A stretch of 56,386 nt of DNA, taken from an uncultured Clostridia bacterium. Lineage in GTDB: Bacteria > Bacillota > Clostridia > Oscillospirales > Acutalibacteraceae. The stretch is from contig CAMMRL010000012.1 in assembly GCA_946499275.1 (NCBI GenBank), forward strand, positions 1-56,386. The letters run 5' to 3'. Positions 33,500-39,865 of this stretch are shown here, piece by piece. The notes beneath the pieces were generated by a model. The model saw only the letters and a program-made list of their open reading frames with translations. It was not told the origin of the DNA and searched no databases. Made by a program: the position numbers and the translations under genes. How positions within the stretch are numbered: the first letter of the stretch is position 1; every line of letters starts with the position of its first letter.

Positions 33500-34690
33500 T
33501 CACGCTTGTTTTTTCCCTTTCAAGGCAATATCTAACGCTTCTGCCGCAGCAGCGTCGGCGCTTTGTAGTTGGTGTGCGTATATGTTCATCGTCGTACTCG
33601 TCTGACTATGACCAAGCCGTCCGGAGATGGTACGCACATCGGTGCCGGAATGGATCAGCAAGGTGGCGTTTGTATGCCGTAGGGAATGGAGAGATACGTC
33701 GGGCAGGTGGTTGCGTTGGAGGAATCTCTTCAGCCGGTTTAATGGCGTACTCGGGGACATCGGCCGTCCGTCCCGATTGGTAAACAACCGGGGATGCTTT
33801 TTCCATTCGCTATTCCACTGATCCCCGATACTTAGAATATAAGCGGCTTGCTGTGCTTTATAGGCTGCTAGAAGTTCCAGTACAGTATCGGTCACCCGGA
33901 TACAACGTTTGCTCTGCTCGGTTTTCGTGTCGTCAGTGTAAGTGCCGAGTTCCTTGCCGCCGTATTGGGAGGTTCGCCGGATGGTAATTGTCCCAGCCTG
34001 GAAATCAATATCTGGCCATTCCAACCCTAGCAGTTCCCCACGGCGCATCCCCGTGTACAAGGCGAGAGTAAACAGCGCTCGGTCTTCCATTGGCTCCTTT
34101 TCCAGCGCTTGCATAAATTGGACGGCTTGCTCGTCATCAAGGCAATGGATCGCTTTTTTGGGAATCCGCGGAGGGTCGACATTGCGGCATGGGTTGTCGC
34201 TGATTAGTCCCCATTTGACTGCACGATCCAGAACGGAGGATAACATCGTGTGGTAGTGCGAAATGGTTTTGGGGGACAGGCCGTCGCCGGTGCGCTGGTT
34301 TTGCCCCGGCTTGGCGAGTTGGTGGTAAAACTCAAGAAAATGCCGGGGGCGTAGGTTCCCCAAACGGATATGGCCGAGCGCAGGGTAAATACGCTTGGTC
34401 ATTTTTCTATATTCCGTGTAGGTTCTGGTGCGCAAGTGGCTCTTGCCGTAATCATCGAACCACTGTTCAATAAACGCTTCCAGACGCTTCTGCGTGTCCA
34501 GCCCGTTGCCCTCTTTGATTTTCTGTTCAAACAAGACCTTCTGCCGCTCCAACTCCTTGGTGATCTGCTTTTCGGTCATATCGGGAGTAGGCTTCCAGGT
34601 CATGGACTTCATGACCTGCTTTCCGGCAGAATCGTATCCAACAGATACCCGGATTCGATAGGTGTCCCCGCGTTTCTGTATGGTCGCCAT
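33500..34690 (-). CDS. int: Tyrosine-family phage integrase
   Basis: A 396-residue site-specific recombinase that inserts and excises the prophage. Order: N-terminal arm-binding domain (MATIQKRGDTYRIRVSVGYD), core-binding SAM-like domain (about 65-165), and catalytic domain. The catalytic residues are visible: R216 in TGMRRGEL, K256 in TKTEQSKR, H335 and R338 in HSLRH, H361 in LGHS and nucleophile Y371 in NIYAH. It is full length. The 3' end faces the attachment site, as is usual. It shares the strand with the SAP/MuF-tail gene upstream (45-base gap), so the two may be co-transcribed in the lysogen. Confidence 0.95.
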   Translation of the reverse strand: MATIQKRGDTYRIRVSVGYDSAGKQVMKSMTWKPTPDMTEKQITKELERQKVLFEQKIKEGNGLDTQKRLEAFIEQWFDDYGKSHLRTRTYTEYRKMTKRIYPALGHIRLGNLRPRHFLEFYHQLAKPGQNQRTGDGLSPKTISHYHTMLSSVLDRAVKWGLISDNPCRNVDPPRIPKKAIHCLDDEQAVQFMQALEKEPMEDRALFTLALYTGMRRGELLGLEWPDIDFQAGTITIRRTSQYGGKELGTYTDDTKTEQSKRCIRVTDTVLELLAAYKAQQAAYILSIGDQWNSEWKKHPRLFTNRDGRPMSPSTPLNRLKRFLQRNHLPDVSLHSLRHTNATLLIHSGTDVRTISGRLGHSQTSTTMNIYAHQLQSADAAAAEALDIALKGKKQA

Positions 34691-34735
34691 GCGCTCCCTC
34701 TCCTTGTGTGGTGATTTATTATAGATATTCCAGCC

Positions 34736-35722
34736 CTATTTATGCTTAAAGATTGAAAATATGCTCTTCTTTGGGTCTCGTATGACCGGCTTAACCTCCG
34801 TGCCATCCGCAAAGGTAACAACCGGCGACACACAGCAGCGGCAACCAAAGTGAAACGGCGGGCAGTTTTGCCCGATACGGGCATCCTTGACATAATACGT
34901 CTTTCCGCTGTGGATTTTACAGATGTCGCAGATATCCTCACAGTGATTATGGACTTTATAACGGGCGTGTTTTCCATCCTCGGCGGCATATTCGGCTAAT
35001 TTCTGCATCGACCCAAGGACTGAGTTCCCATAATGTAATTGTGTCGGATCTACATAACGCTCTGGATGCCTTTCCATATACTGGCGGAAATCGTTCGGGC
35101 TACTAAGCCAACGATAAATTACTATAGTGGCAGCAGATTGTAAATCTTGGCTTTGTTCAAAATATGTGTTTATTGCATATTGTTCCGAAGCGGGTAATGG
35201 CTGAGATGCTCGCTTTTCCCAATCAATTCCCATCCCTCGCTTAAAAAACTGACGTGTTTCATATTCGCACATTATATGGTTTGCAGAATTAAAGTCTCCA
35301 CGCAGAAGATACGCCCGCATTTCCTCAATTAAATTGTCATATTCCCGATTGCTGGCTTGTTCAAGATAGGAAAAATAGGTTTGCCCGGCATCGGTAAGCC
35401 GCAGTTGATCAAAGCTTCCCGCCGCCACATATATTCTATCCGGCGGTACGGATTGGAGGACACGGCTTATTAAATCGGATTTTTTCCCTTGACAAGACAA
35501 ACCGACTTCTTGTAAAAGATTTTTAAGAATTGGTATCGTCAGGGATTCCGCCTGTTCTGCTGTTGTCCAAACCCGGAAATAGCCCTTTCCGTTCATTCGA
35601 TTCATCGCAGATACGACGGCGGGAGTATTCATGTACGGATAGGTTTCATATAATCCACGTTTTTTACACTGATGCAGTTTTTTGATTATGATATAATCCA
35701 TGTTTTCATACGGTTGGAGCAT
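34736..35722 (-). CDS. Prophage accessory protein: SAP domain plus MuF-like zinc-cluster tail
   Basis: A 328-residue protein. Residues about 60-92 (TIPILKNLLQEVGLSCQGKK) match a SAP nucleic-acid-binding motif. A helical middle part follows. The C-terminal 70 residues resemble the end of phage MuF-type head proteins: Cys-x2-Cys, 22 residues, His-x2-Cys in CDICKIHSGKTYYVKDA ... PPFHFGCRC, then VVTFADGTEVKPVIR. The prophage's own MuF protein (44406-46025) has the same cluster spacing and a nearly identical VVTFADGTEVQPVIR. It lies between integrase and repressor, where lysogeny-expressed cargo genes sit. Defence, superinfection exclusion or a morphogenesis decoy are possible; the function is unknown. 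Start ATG 35722 follows GGGGGAG by five bases. Confidence 0.75.
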   Translation of the reverse strand: MLQPYENMDYIIIKKLHQCKKRGLYETYPYMNTPAVVSAMNRMNGKGYFRVWTTAEQAESLTIPILKNLLQEVGLSCQGKKSDLISRVLQSVPPDRIYVAAGSFDQLRLTDAGQTYFSYLEQASNREYDNLIEEMRAYLLRGDFNSANHIMCEYETRQFFKRGMGIDWEKRASQPLPASEQYAINTYFEQSQDLQSAATIVIYRWLSSPNDFRQYMERHPERYVDPTQLHYGNSVLGSMQKLAEYAAEDGKHARYKVHNHCEDICDICKIHSGKTYYVKDARIGQNCPPFHFGCRCCVSPVVTFADGTEVKPVIRDPKKSIFSIFKHK

Positions 35723-35750
35723 CACTTCTCCCCCTTTTTAAAGAGATTAT

Positions 35751-35765
35751 GTGAAAATATTTCAC
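35751..35765. promoter_or_regulatory. Dyad upstream of the accessory gene
   Basis: GTGAAA and TTTCAC flank three bases, 29 bases upstream of the SAP-protein start. Possibly an operator; binding is unproven. Confidence 0.3.
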
Positions 35766-35807
35766 TGGAATATTTTTACTTGGAAAATTGATGCTAAAAT
35801 ATAGTAC

Positions 35808-35830
35808 AATACCTTACGTCGCAAGGTATT
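35808..35830. promoter_or_regulatory. Dyad between the two divergent lysogeny units
   Basis: AATACCTT and AAGGTATT are perfect 8-bp arms around seven bases. It lies between the leftward accessory gene and the rightward SOS-type promoter, so it may be an operator or a weak terminator. Confidence 0.35.
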
Positions 35831-35872
35831 AAGATAAATCCCACAAATGTAAAATGTTCACAAAAAAAGGAA

Positions 35873-35901
35873 TTGACGGAATAGAACAAACGTTCTATAA
35901 T
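35873..35901 (+). promoter_or_regulatory. Near-perfect promoter overlapped by a LexA (SOS) box
   Basis: TTGACG (35873-35878), a 17-base spacer and TATAAT (35896-35901). The spacer contains AGAACAAACGTTCT (35883-35896), which matches the Gram-positive LexA operator GAAC-N4-GTTC, with AAAC fitting the RNRY centre. LexA bound here would block the -10. It drives the small gene at 35937. Confidence 0.82.
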
Positions 35902-35936
35902 GAACACACGACGTTTAAACGAAGGGAGAAGGTATC

Positions 35937-36113
35937 GTGGTCACAGAAAGCAAAAAGGGACAAGCCAAGGATGTGGATGTTGAGCAGGAGGTGGCCACGG
36001 AGCGGGAAAAAGACTTACTACATATTATCCGAGAATCCGAACATAGCGAAAAGCTTATTATTCATGCTCGTTCTTTAATTTCTCAGCTTGAGTACGGACG
36101 GAGGAAAGAATAA
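35937..36113 (+). CDS. Small charged protein behind an SOS promoter; candidate antirepressor
   Basis: A 58-residue protein starting at GTG 35937, eight bases after AAGGGAG. It is strongly charged (KGQAKDVDVEQEVATEREKD, then HSEKLIIHARSLISQLEYGRRKE) and likely helical. I know no family for it. The 3' 56 bases overlap the end of the repressor gene on the opposite strand. Transcription from the LexA-box promoter would run into the repressor gene in antisense. Because the repressor has no self-cleavage domain, an SOS-made antirepressor would explain induction, as in phages with LexA-controlled antirepressors (Tum of phage 186, Gifsy phages). That role is inference. Confidence 0.65.
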   Translation: MVTESKKGQAKDVDVEQEVATEREKDLLHIIRESEHSEKLIIHARSLISQLEYGRRKE

Positions 36114-36429
36114 AATCCTGCATCTCTGGGGATAGTTTCCTAAATTCTTCTATAAGTTGCATTTCCTCGGGCCGGATGGTTGTTTGCGAACCATCCGGCT
36201 TTTCTTTTTGATCAAGGAAAGGTGCATCTTTAGCCATATCGTTCCCCATAAGATAGGCCGGTGTGGTATTAAGATACCTTGAGATATTGATTATTGTAAC
36301 AGCGTTTGGAATGACACCTTTTGTTTTCCACATAGACAAAGTCGAACGATTTATTCCTAACGCTTTAGCAACCTGCGAAGGAGTAACATTTTTTTCTCGA
36401 CATATATCGTGAAATCTATCATAAAACAC
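36058..36429 (-). CDS. CI-like phage repressor (XRE family) without peptidase domain
   Basis: A 123-residue protein. Residues about 5-65 form an XRE helix-turn-helix (CREKNVTPSQVAKALGINRSTLSMWKTKG, then YLNTTPAYLMG). A short linker and a helical C-terminus (EEMQLIEEFRKLSPEMQDFILSS) follow, probably for dimerisation. The S24 peptidase domain that lets lambda-type repressors cut themselves after DNA damage is missing. It is transcribed leftward, divergent from the early genes, so it is the expected lysogeny maintenance repressor. Start GTG 36429, nine bases after AAGGGG. Confidence 0.85.
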   Translation of the reverse strand: MFYDRFHDICREKNVTPSQVAKALGINRSTLSMWKTKGVIPNAVTIINISRYLNTTPAYLMGNDMAKDAPFLDQKEKPDGSQTTIRPEEMQLIEEFRKLSPEMQDFILSSVRTQAEKLKNEHE

Positions 36430-36491
36430 GCGATCACACCCCTTCTAATATGTACAGTAATGTAAATATTTCAAATTGTTGAACATTTCCG

Positions 36492-36520
36492 TTGACATGT
36501 CCAATATATTGGACTATAAT
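36492..36520 (+). promoter_or_regulatory. Phage early promoter with a perfect palindromic operator in its spacer
   Basis: TTGACA (36492-36497), 17 bases and TATAAT (36515-36520): a consensus promoter. The spacer holds the 16-bp palindrome GTCCAATATATTGGAC (36499-36514). TTGAACAT (36479-36486) and ATGTTCAA (36527-36534) flank it as an inverted pair. These are the likely repressor or Cro operators for the rightward early operon. Confidence 0.8.
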
Positions 36521-36596
36521 TTAACCATGTTCAAAAACTTGTACATTTACTTTAACACAGTTGAATCAAAAATTCAATAGAAAGTAGGTGAAAAGA

Positions 36597-36788
36597 ATGC
36601 GAATTGACAGAGTGAAGTTGATTGCGGAAATGGCACGCCGGGACATCAACTGCAACCGTTTGGTGGAGCTGTCCGGGGTATCCCGACCAACATTAACCGC
36701 CGTGCGCAGCGGTAAATCCTGCTCCATGGAAACCGCAGAGAAGCTGGCGGCAGTCCTGGGGAACGACATCATCGAGAAAGGAGAGTGA
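36597..36788 (+). CDS. Small Cro-like helix-turn-helix protein 1
   Basis: A 63-residue protein that is almost entirely an XRE helix-turn-helix (DRVKLIAEMARRDINCNRLVELSGVSRPTLTAVRSGK). First gene rightward of the early promoter, divergent from the repressor, the position of Cro. ATG 36597 follows AGGTG by about six bases. It ends IIEKGE; the codons of that end contain the ribosome site AAAGGAG of the next gene, four bases before which it stops. Confidence 0.8.
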   Translation: MRIDRVKLIAEMARRDINCNRLVELSGVSRPTLTAVRSGKSCSMETAEKLAAVLGNDIIEKGE

Positions 36789-36792
36789 AGGC

Positions 36793-36993
36793 ATGAAGGT
36801 AGACAAGGACAAGCTGTTGATATCCATGGCGCGGGCGTGCATGGATTTCACAGAGTTGGCGAGAAAGGCACAGATTTCCCGCGCGACACTGTACAACGCC
36901 AGTGCAGGGAGAGACATCAGCCCAGCCACCTTGGGGGTCATCTCCAGGGCATTGGACATCGACCCGGCGGAGATCATCGAGAAAGGAGAGTGA
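36793..36993 (+). CDS. Small Cro-like helix-turn-helix protein 2
   Basis: A 66-residue protein, another complete XRE helix-turn-helix (DKLLISMARACMDFTELARKAQISRATLYNASAGR). It shares its length, fold and the final IIEKGE with the gene before it, and again its end carries the ribosome site of the following gene. The two look like an old tandem duplication now diverged; they could form homo- or heterodimers at the operators. That is inference. Confidence 0.8.
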   Translation: MKVDKDKLLISMARACMDFTELARKAQISRATLYNASAGRDISPATLGVISRALDIDPAEIIEKGE

Positions 36994-36997
36994 AGAC

Positions 36998-37756
36998 ATG
37001 AACGAATTGCAAATCTTTGAAAATCCCATGTTTGGAACTATCCGTACTCTGGAAGAGAACGGAAAAGTTTTGTTTTGCGGGAAGGATATTTGCTCTGCCC
37101 TTGGTTACAAGGATACCACCAACGCTATGAAGCAACATTGTCGTGGGGTGGTGAAACGCCACCTCACCGATTCACTGGGAAGAAATCAAGAAACCAATTT
37201 CATCTCCGAAGGAGATATCTATCGGCTGGCCGCCAAAAGCGAGTTGCCAGGTGCAGACGACTTCGAGAAATGGATCTTCGATGAAGTCCTCCCCTCCATC
37301 CGCAAGCACGGGGCGTATATGACACCGGAAACGCTGGAAAAGGTGCTGTGCAGCCCGGATACCATCATCCAGATTGCCACGGCCTTGAAGCAAGAGCAGG
37401 AAAAGAGCAAGGCGCTGGAAGCCGTCAATTCGCAGCTTGTTGTGCAAAACCAGATCATGGCCCCCAAAGCGGAGTATTTCGACGAACTGGTAGATAGAAA
37501 TTTGCTCACCGGTATCCGTGAAACCGCGAAAGAACTGGGATATAGGCAAAAGGATTTTGTCCAGCTTCTTATTAAGAGGAAATATGTATACCGCGACCAG
37601 AAAGGGAAACTCATGCCGTATGCACAACATATCGAAAACGGCCTGTTTGAACTAAAGGAAAGCGCCAATCAGAAAACAGACTGGTCCGGCACACAAACAA
37701 TGATAACCCCCAAGGGGCGCGAGACCTTTCGCTTGTTATACCCCGCCATGAAATAG
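36998..37756 (+). CDS. Phage antirepressor (BRO-N plus KilAC domains)
   Basis: A 252-residue protein. Residues about 1-105 are a BRO/KilA N-terminal DNA-binding domain (IRTLEENGKVLFCGKDICSALGYKD and FEKWIFDEVLPSIRKHG). Residues about 145-245 are the KilAC antirepressor domain (PKAEYFDELVDRNLLTGIRETAKELG and QKDFVQLLIKRKYVYRDQKG). Such proteins favour lytic growth by opposing the repressor. The start at ATG 36998 is coupled to the preceding gene (stop four bases earlier). Confidence 0.9.
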   Translation: MNELQIFENPMFGTIRTLEENGKVLFCGKDICSALGYKDTTNAMKQHCRGVVKRHLTDSLGRNQETNFISEGDIYRLAAKSELPGADDFEKWIFDEVLPSIRKHGAYMTPETLEKVLCSPDTIIQIATALKQEQEKSKALEAVNSQLVVQNQIMAPKAEYFDELVDRNLLTGIRETAKELGYRQKDFVQLLIKRKYVYRDQKGKLMPYAQHIENGLFELKESANQKTDWSGTQTMITPKGRETFRLLYPAMK

Positions 37757-37801
37757 GCAAACGACCGTTGGCACAACTCATAGAAAAAGGAGGATAACCA
37801 C

Positions 37802-38026
37802 ATGAGAATGCGTACATTGCCGCAGGCTGTCCAAATCCTGCGGGAAGAAGACCCGGAAACTGCCATCACACTGACAGCCCTGCGCCGGATGGTCAAGCAG
37901 GGGAAACTTCCGGTTACCCAGATGGGCAGAAAGCCACTGATTGACCTGGATAGGCTACCGGAATATTTACAGGGGGCAGCGATGCCGCCTTCTACGCCAT
38001 ACGGCATCCGGCCGATCAAGGAATAA
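37802..38026 (+). CDS. Excisionase-like helix-turn-helix protein
   Basis: A 74-residue protein with a winged-helix/MerR-like DNA-binding pattern: TLPQAVQILREEDPE then ALRRMVKQGKLPVTQMGRKPLIDLDRLPEYL, which is the usual form of excisionase-family proteins. It may be the directionality factor for the integrase or just another early regulator; distance from the integrase leaves this open. AGGAGG lies before ATG 37802. Confidence 0.72.
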   Translation: MRMRTLPQAVQILREEDPETAITLTALRRMVKQGKLPVTQMGRKPLIDLDRLPEYLQGAAMPPSTPYGIRPIKE

Positions 38027-38036
38027 GGAGAAGGGC

Positions 38037-38339
38037 ATGGAGTATTTGAAAGGAGAAAGAGTAATGGAGTATGAGGAACTCGACGAGCAGAGCAAGCAGT
38101 TGATAGAGAAGTTCCAGCGGCTTCCCCAGCAGTACAAGGAATGGTTTGTTATCGCGGCATGTGAGCCGGAACCGGCCTATCAGGCGATGCTTCAAACGAT
38201 CACGAAGGAGAACGAAAGACAATGGGTGATGAAAATTCGGGAAGCCTGGACAGGCGGCAGGGAATTGCAATACAAAAGAGCAGCCAACGCCCCCACCATG
38301 CAAAGTGAAGCGTTGGCCGTAAAGGAGATGAACACATGA
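38037..38339 (+). CDS. Hypothetical early phage protein
   Basis: A protein of 100 residues if started at ATG 38037 (AAGGAG six bases upstream), or 91 if started at ATG 38064 (AAAGGAG about nine bases upstream); both sites are good. It is a soluble, charged protein (ELDEQSKQLIEKFQRLPQQYKEWFVIAA) without a family I can name. Its stop overlaps the next start in ATGA, so the two are translationally coupled. Confidence 0.65.
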   Translation: MEYLKGERVMEYEELDEQSKQLIEKFQRLPQQYKEWFVIAACEPEPAYQAMLQTITKENERQWVMKIREAWTGGRELQYKRAANAPTMQSEALAVKEMNT

Positions 38340-38542
38340 AGACGATCCATGTAGCGTTCCCGCCGAAGTTTTCACGGATAAGGTCTTTTACGGCGGACGG
38401 GGTAAAGTACATAAACGATAATTTTAAATATGAAAAAACGTCCAGCCCCCACGCCGACCAAAGCAAAGGGCTGAACGCATCCGACACAACCGCAAGCGGC
38501 TGTCACGGTCATTGTACCACGGCAGCCGCCGGAAAGCAATAG
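38336..38542 (+). CDS. Small hypothetical phage protein
   Basis: A 68-residue reading frame starting in the ATGA overlap with the previous gene and preceded by AAAGGAGATG. The first half (PPKFSRIRSFTADGVKYINDNFKYE) looks protein-like; the second half is Ser/Ala/His-rich with ASGCHGHC. No known relative. It is supported mainly by coupling and position. Confidence 0.45.
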   Translation: MKTIHVAFPPKFSRIRSFTADGVKYINDNFKYEKTSSPHADQSKGLNASDTTASGCHGHCTTAAAGKQ

Positions 38543-38554
38543 GAGGGAGCCGAT

Positions 38555-38704
38555 ATGACGGAAAAACCGATCGCATATAGCGACGTACCGCCGAATGTCC
38601 GGAAGCTGGCGGAGCATATAAGCCAGTGCAAACACCCCGGCAAGGTTATGGCGGCGGTGGCTGCTTTCCTTGCGAAGAACGGGAGGATAGAACATGCCGG
38701 ATAG
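38555..38704 (+). CDS. Very small phage protein (49 residues)
   Basis: Starts at ATG 38555 after AGGAGGGAG. The sequence PPNVRKLAEHISQCKHPGK and MAAVAAFLAKNGR suggests two helices. No function known. Its 3' end overlaps the next start by 11 bases, a typical compact phage arrangement. Confidence 0.6.
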   Translation: MTEKPIAYSDVPPNVRKLAEHISQCKHPGKVMAAVAAFLAKNGRIEHAG

Positions 38705-38807
38705 CGCTTGGTATCGTCAAAGAATCTATGAAATGCTAAAAATTGCAGACGAGCGGGAATTATGCCTGATTTACGCATTCTTAAAAGCCCTGAATGGGAA
38801 AAAATGA
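38694..38807 (+). CDS. Very small phage protein (37 residues)
   Basis: Starts at ATG 38694 after GGGAGG inside the previous gene and reads SAWYRQRIYEMLKIADERE and LCLIYAFLKALNGKK. Short helical proteins of the form YRQRIxEMxxxxxDxxxLxxIYxFxKxL are common at this place in Clostridia prophages and may be regulators; role unknown. Confidence 0.65.
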   Translation: MPDSAWYRQRIYEMLKIADERELCLIYAFLKALNGKK

Positions 38808-38824
38808 TAGAAGGGGGAAGAAGC

Positions 38825-39073
38825 GTGGCAAATGAACAACATTTTTCTTTATATTTGTTCGACGGCTGTTTTACAGATGAGACGGCCGGTTGTATCCGCT
38901 TGGACGGGGTAACGTCGGAGGAACTGTCTGTTCTGCTGGCGCTATTGTGGCGGCAGACGGATATGGACATGGTTATTCGCCCATGCTCTTGTACAGAAGG
39001 AACCAAGGAGGGAAAAAATGAGCGAAAAGACCAAGCGTTTTTGGTGGCTGAAGCTGCGGGAGGACTTCTTTGA
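38825..39073 (+). CDS. Hypothetical phage protein overlapping the replisome organizer start
   Basis: An 82-residue reading frame with GTG 38825 behind GAAGGGGGAAG. Residues such as HFSLYLFDGCFTDETAGCIRLDG and TSEELSVLLALLWRQTDMD look real. The last 56 bases overlap the next gene in another frame, a long overlap, so the C-terminus is less certain. No family recognised. Confidence 0.5.
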   Translation: MANEQHFSLYLFDGCFTDETAGCIRLDGVTSEELSVLLALLWRQTDMDMVIRPCSCTEGTKEGKNERKDQAFLVAEAAGGLL

Positions 39074-39863
39074 CCAGACGGTTATCAAGAAGCTGCGCCG
39101 GATGGCCGGGGGCGATACCTACACCATCATCTACCTGAAAATGCAGCTTATGAGCCTGCGTGGAGAGGGAACGCTGCTGTTTGAAAAGGTAGAAAACACG
39201 TTCGAAGAGGAAATGGCACTTCGGCTGGACGAGCCATTGGAAGACGTACAAGTTACGTTGCTGTTCCTGGAAAAGCACGGCCTGATCGAGATTATGCGCG
39301 ACGGTGAGTATATACTCCCCGAGACGGTAAGGAGCATCGGCAGCGAATGCGATTCGGCAGCGCGAGTGCGGAATTTTCGAGAGCGAAAAGCGGTGAAAGC
39401 GTTACATTGTACGTTACAAAACGTTACATGTAACACAGAGACAGAGTTAGAGACAGAGTTAGAGACAGAGTTAGAGACAGAGTTAGAGACAGATACTTAT
39501 ATGTCATCTGGCGATGACAAGCACCCGCCGATCGATTACGATTCGGTCATGGAAGCCTTCAACAATACCTGTACATCCCTGCCGCATATCCGAGGAATGA
39601 ACGACCAGCGGCGGAAAGCCGTCCGCAAAGCCGCCGAGCAGGTGGAAAAAGCTGGCGGGTTTCCCGCCCTGTTTGCGAAAGTGGAAGCGTCCGACTTCCT
39701 GACCGGCCGGAATGGGAAATGGAGCTGCGGTTTCGACTGGATTCTCAAACCGGCCAATCTGGTGAAAATCCTCGAAGGCAACTACGACAACCGGAACAGC
39801 GGGAGGACCGAGCCGGATTATACCGATACCGAGCGGTACGCCAATACCGGATGGGAGGAATAA
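39018..39863 (+). CDS. Phage replisome organizer (N-terminal domain family)
   Basis: A 281-residue replication initiator. Residues 1-120 are the phage replisome organizer N-terminal domain (FWWLKLREDFFDQTVIKKLRRM, YLKMQLMSLRGEG, ALRLDEPLEDVQVTLLFLEKHGLI), a winged-helix origin-binding module. A linker with repeated ETEL units comes next. The C-terminal part (about 165-260; FNNTCTSLPHIRGMNDQRRKAVRKA, FDWILKPANLVKILEGNY) resembles the C-terminal domain that meets the helicase loader. It stands directly before the DnaC-like gene. The linker DNA carries iteron-like repeats and may be the origin itself. Confidence 0.88.
   Translation: MSEKTKRFWWLKLREDFFDQTVIKKLRRMAGGDTYTIIYLKMQLMSLRGEGTLLFEKVENTFEEEMALRLDEPLEDVQVTLLFLEKHGLIEIMRDGEYILPETVRSIGSECDSAARVRNFRERKAVKALHCTLQNVTCNTETELETELETELETELETDTYMSSGDDKHPPIDYDSVMEAFNNTCTSLPHIRGMNDQRRKAVRKAAEQVEKAGGFPALFAKVEASDFLTGRNGKWSCGFDWILKPANLVKILEGNYDNRNSGRTEPDYTDTERYANTGWEE
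39400..39493 (+). repeat. Iteron-like repeats inside the replication initiator gene (possible origin)
   Basis: CGTTACA occurs at 39400-39406, 39412-39418 and 39422-39428. It is followed by four exact tandem copies of the 12-mer GAGACAGAGTTA (39438-39485) and a partial fifth. The 12-mers encode the ETEL linker. Confidence 0.6.
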
Positions 39864-39865
39864 GC

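Noticed and set aside
36499-36514. Second LexA box in the early promoter
   Set aside because: GTCCAATATATTGGAC lacks the GAAC-N4-GTTC core; it is more likely the phage's own operator.
39438-39493. CRISPR array
   Set aside because: The 12-mers are contiguous with no spacers and lie in frame within a coding gene.
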